Of a DNA stretch of 7,239 nucleotides, positions 6,470 to 7,239 are shown one piece after another; position 1 is the first letter of the stretch; each line of letters starts with the position of its first letter. The notes beneath the pieces are model-generated. The model saw only the letters and a list, made by a program, of their open reading frames with translations. It was not told the DNA's origin and did no database searches. The stretch comes from DASSBR01 sp035708085. GTDB taxonomy: Bacteria > Pseudomonadota > Gammaproteobacteria > Natronospirales > DASSBR01. The stretch is taken from positions 1 to 7,239 of the forward strand of contig DASSTE010000057.1 of NCBI GenBank assembly GCA_035708085.1. Direction: 5' to 3'. The translations under genes and the position numbers were made by a program.

Positions 6470-7239
6470 ATGCCTGTCTCCGCGACCAATGCGTTTCCGA
6501 CGCCGGCCGATCCGATGGCGGCCTTGGCCGACCTGATCCGCCGCAGCCGCCGTCTCGTCGTTCTCACCGGCGCCGGTTGCAGCACCGAATCCGGCATTCC
6601 CGACTACCGCGACGAAAACGGCGACTGGAAGCACAAGCGGCCGGTGCAGTTTCAGGATTTCGTCGCAAGCGAGTCGATGCGGCGGCGCTACTGGGCGCGG
6701 AGCCTCGTCGGTTGGAAGCGCATGGCCAACGCGCAGCCGAACGCCGCGCACCGGGCACTCGCCGCGCTCGAAACGGCCGGCCACATCCATGGCCTGATCA
6801 CCCAGAACGTCGACGGCCTGCACCACAAGGCTGGTAGCCGAAAAATCATCGACCTGCACGGGCGGCTGGATTGTGTCGAATGCCTCGATTGCCGCAGCAC
6901 GATCGCGCGCAAGGATTTCCAAGCCGAGCTAGACCGGCTTAATCCCGGCTGGCGGCTGCTGGTTGCCGGCATCGCGCCGGATGGCGACGCGCTGCTTGAA
7001 AATGTCGATTTCGATGCTTTCAAAGTGCCGGCTTGCCGGGAATGCGGCGGCATCCTGAAGCCCGGTGTCGTCTTCTTCGGCGAAGCCATTCCGCGTGAAC
7101 GCGCCGCCGCCGCGCTCGGCTGGCTGGAAGAGGCCGACGCACTGCTCGTCGTCGGCTCATCATTGATGGTCTGGTCGGGCTACCGCTTTGCCCGCCGCGC
7201 CGCCGAGCGCGGCATCCCCATCGCCGCGATCAATCTCGG
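6470..7239 (+). CDS. NAD-dependent sirtuin, class II (SIRT4-like), cut at the window end
   Basis: The first 256 residues of a Sir2-family enzyme, which uses NAD to remove acyl groups from protein lysines and releases nicotinamide. The NAD motif GAGCS is at 34-38, ESGIPDYR at 40-47, TQNVD at 111-115, the catalytic histidine is H130 in DLHGR, and GSS is at 229-231. Zinc ligands are C138/C141 and C189/C192, with an additional nearby C135. The segment RYWARSLVGW (73-82), NPGW at 158-161, APDGD at 169-173 and LKPGVVFFGE (196-205) mark the class II branch of human SIRT4, not the CobB (class III) branch. Its substrates may be longer acyl or lipoyl groups as in SIRT4, but this is inference. About 30-40 C-terminal residues lie outside the window. 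The start at 6470 has only a weak AGG 6 nt upstream and lies 7 bp after the channel stop, suggesting coupled expression. M16 is a possible later start. Confidence 0.93.
   Translation, partial: MPVSATNAFPTPADPMAALADLIRRSRRLVVLTGAGCSTESGIPDYRDENGDWKHKRPVQFQDFVASESMRRRYWARSLVGWKRMANAQPNAAHRALAALETAGHIHGLITQNVDGLHHKAGSRKIIDLHGRLDCVECLDCRSTIARKDFQAELDRLNPGWRLLVAGIAPDGDALLENVDFDAFKVPACRECGGILKPGVVFFGEAIPRERAAAALGWLEEADALLVVGSSLMVWSGYRFARRAAERGIPIAAINL

Noticed and set aside
5497..6597. Long open frame on the minus strand (366 codons) across the channel gene
   Set aside because: It is antisense to a clear MscS-family gene, is full of Arg, His and Asp as expected from GC-rich complementary codons, and resembles no family I know.
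6470..7239. Sirtuin as part of a defence system (e.g. SIR2-type antiphage NADase)
   Set aside because: The protein is a compact class II deacylase-type sirtuin with zinc cysteines and no fused effector or partner domain; the neighbours are housekeeping-like genes.

Overview
The window reads as ordinary chromosomal DNA of a GC-rich proteobacterium, most likely gamma- or betaproteobacterial. The evidence is a Cox15/CtaA-type heme A synthase with a CPDFPTCQGQWWP loop coupled to a CtaB/CyoE farnesyltransferase, an MscS-family channel, a class II (SIRT4-like) sirtuin, and strong G/C third positions in all genes. I see no mobile element, CRISPR array, tRNA or rRNA. The seven genes are tightly packed, and no stretch longer than about 100 bases lacks a gene.

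Layout. (1) Positions 2-1713, plus strand: the 3' part of heme A synthase (ctaA), overlapping by 4 bp the complete heme O synthase gene (ctaB). Together they make heme A for cytochrome c oxidase. (2) Positions 1714-1808: a convergent gap holding a long imperfect hairpin, a candidate shared terminator. (3) Positions 1809-5417, minus strand, in transcription order: an APC-family amino acid permease, a dodecin (small flavin-binding protein), a zinc-dependent alcohol/formaldehyde-type dehydrogenase, and a secreted lipoprotein with six EF-hand loops. The dodecin and dehydrogenase genes are 24 bp apart and probably share a transcript. The lipoprotein gene has its own strong Shine-Dalgarno site and a candidate -10 box. 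(4) Positions 5418-5505: a divergent control region with an inverted repeat, a near-direct repeat and a palindromic AT-rich -10-like core. (5) Positions 5506-7239, plus strand: an MscS-family small-conductance channel followed after 7 bp by a SIRT4-like sirtuin that is cut by the window end.

How they work together. ctaA-ctaB is a real pathway pair. The other groupings (dodecin with dehydrogenase, channel with sirtuin) are inferred only from spacing and strand. I found no convincing new multi-gene system. The points most worth a second look are the six-loop EF-hand lipoprotein with its Asn/Gln-rich tail, the dodecin-dehydrogenase pair, the channel-sirtuin pair, the Shine-Dalgarno-less start of the channel gene, and the repeats in the divergent control region.
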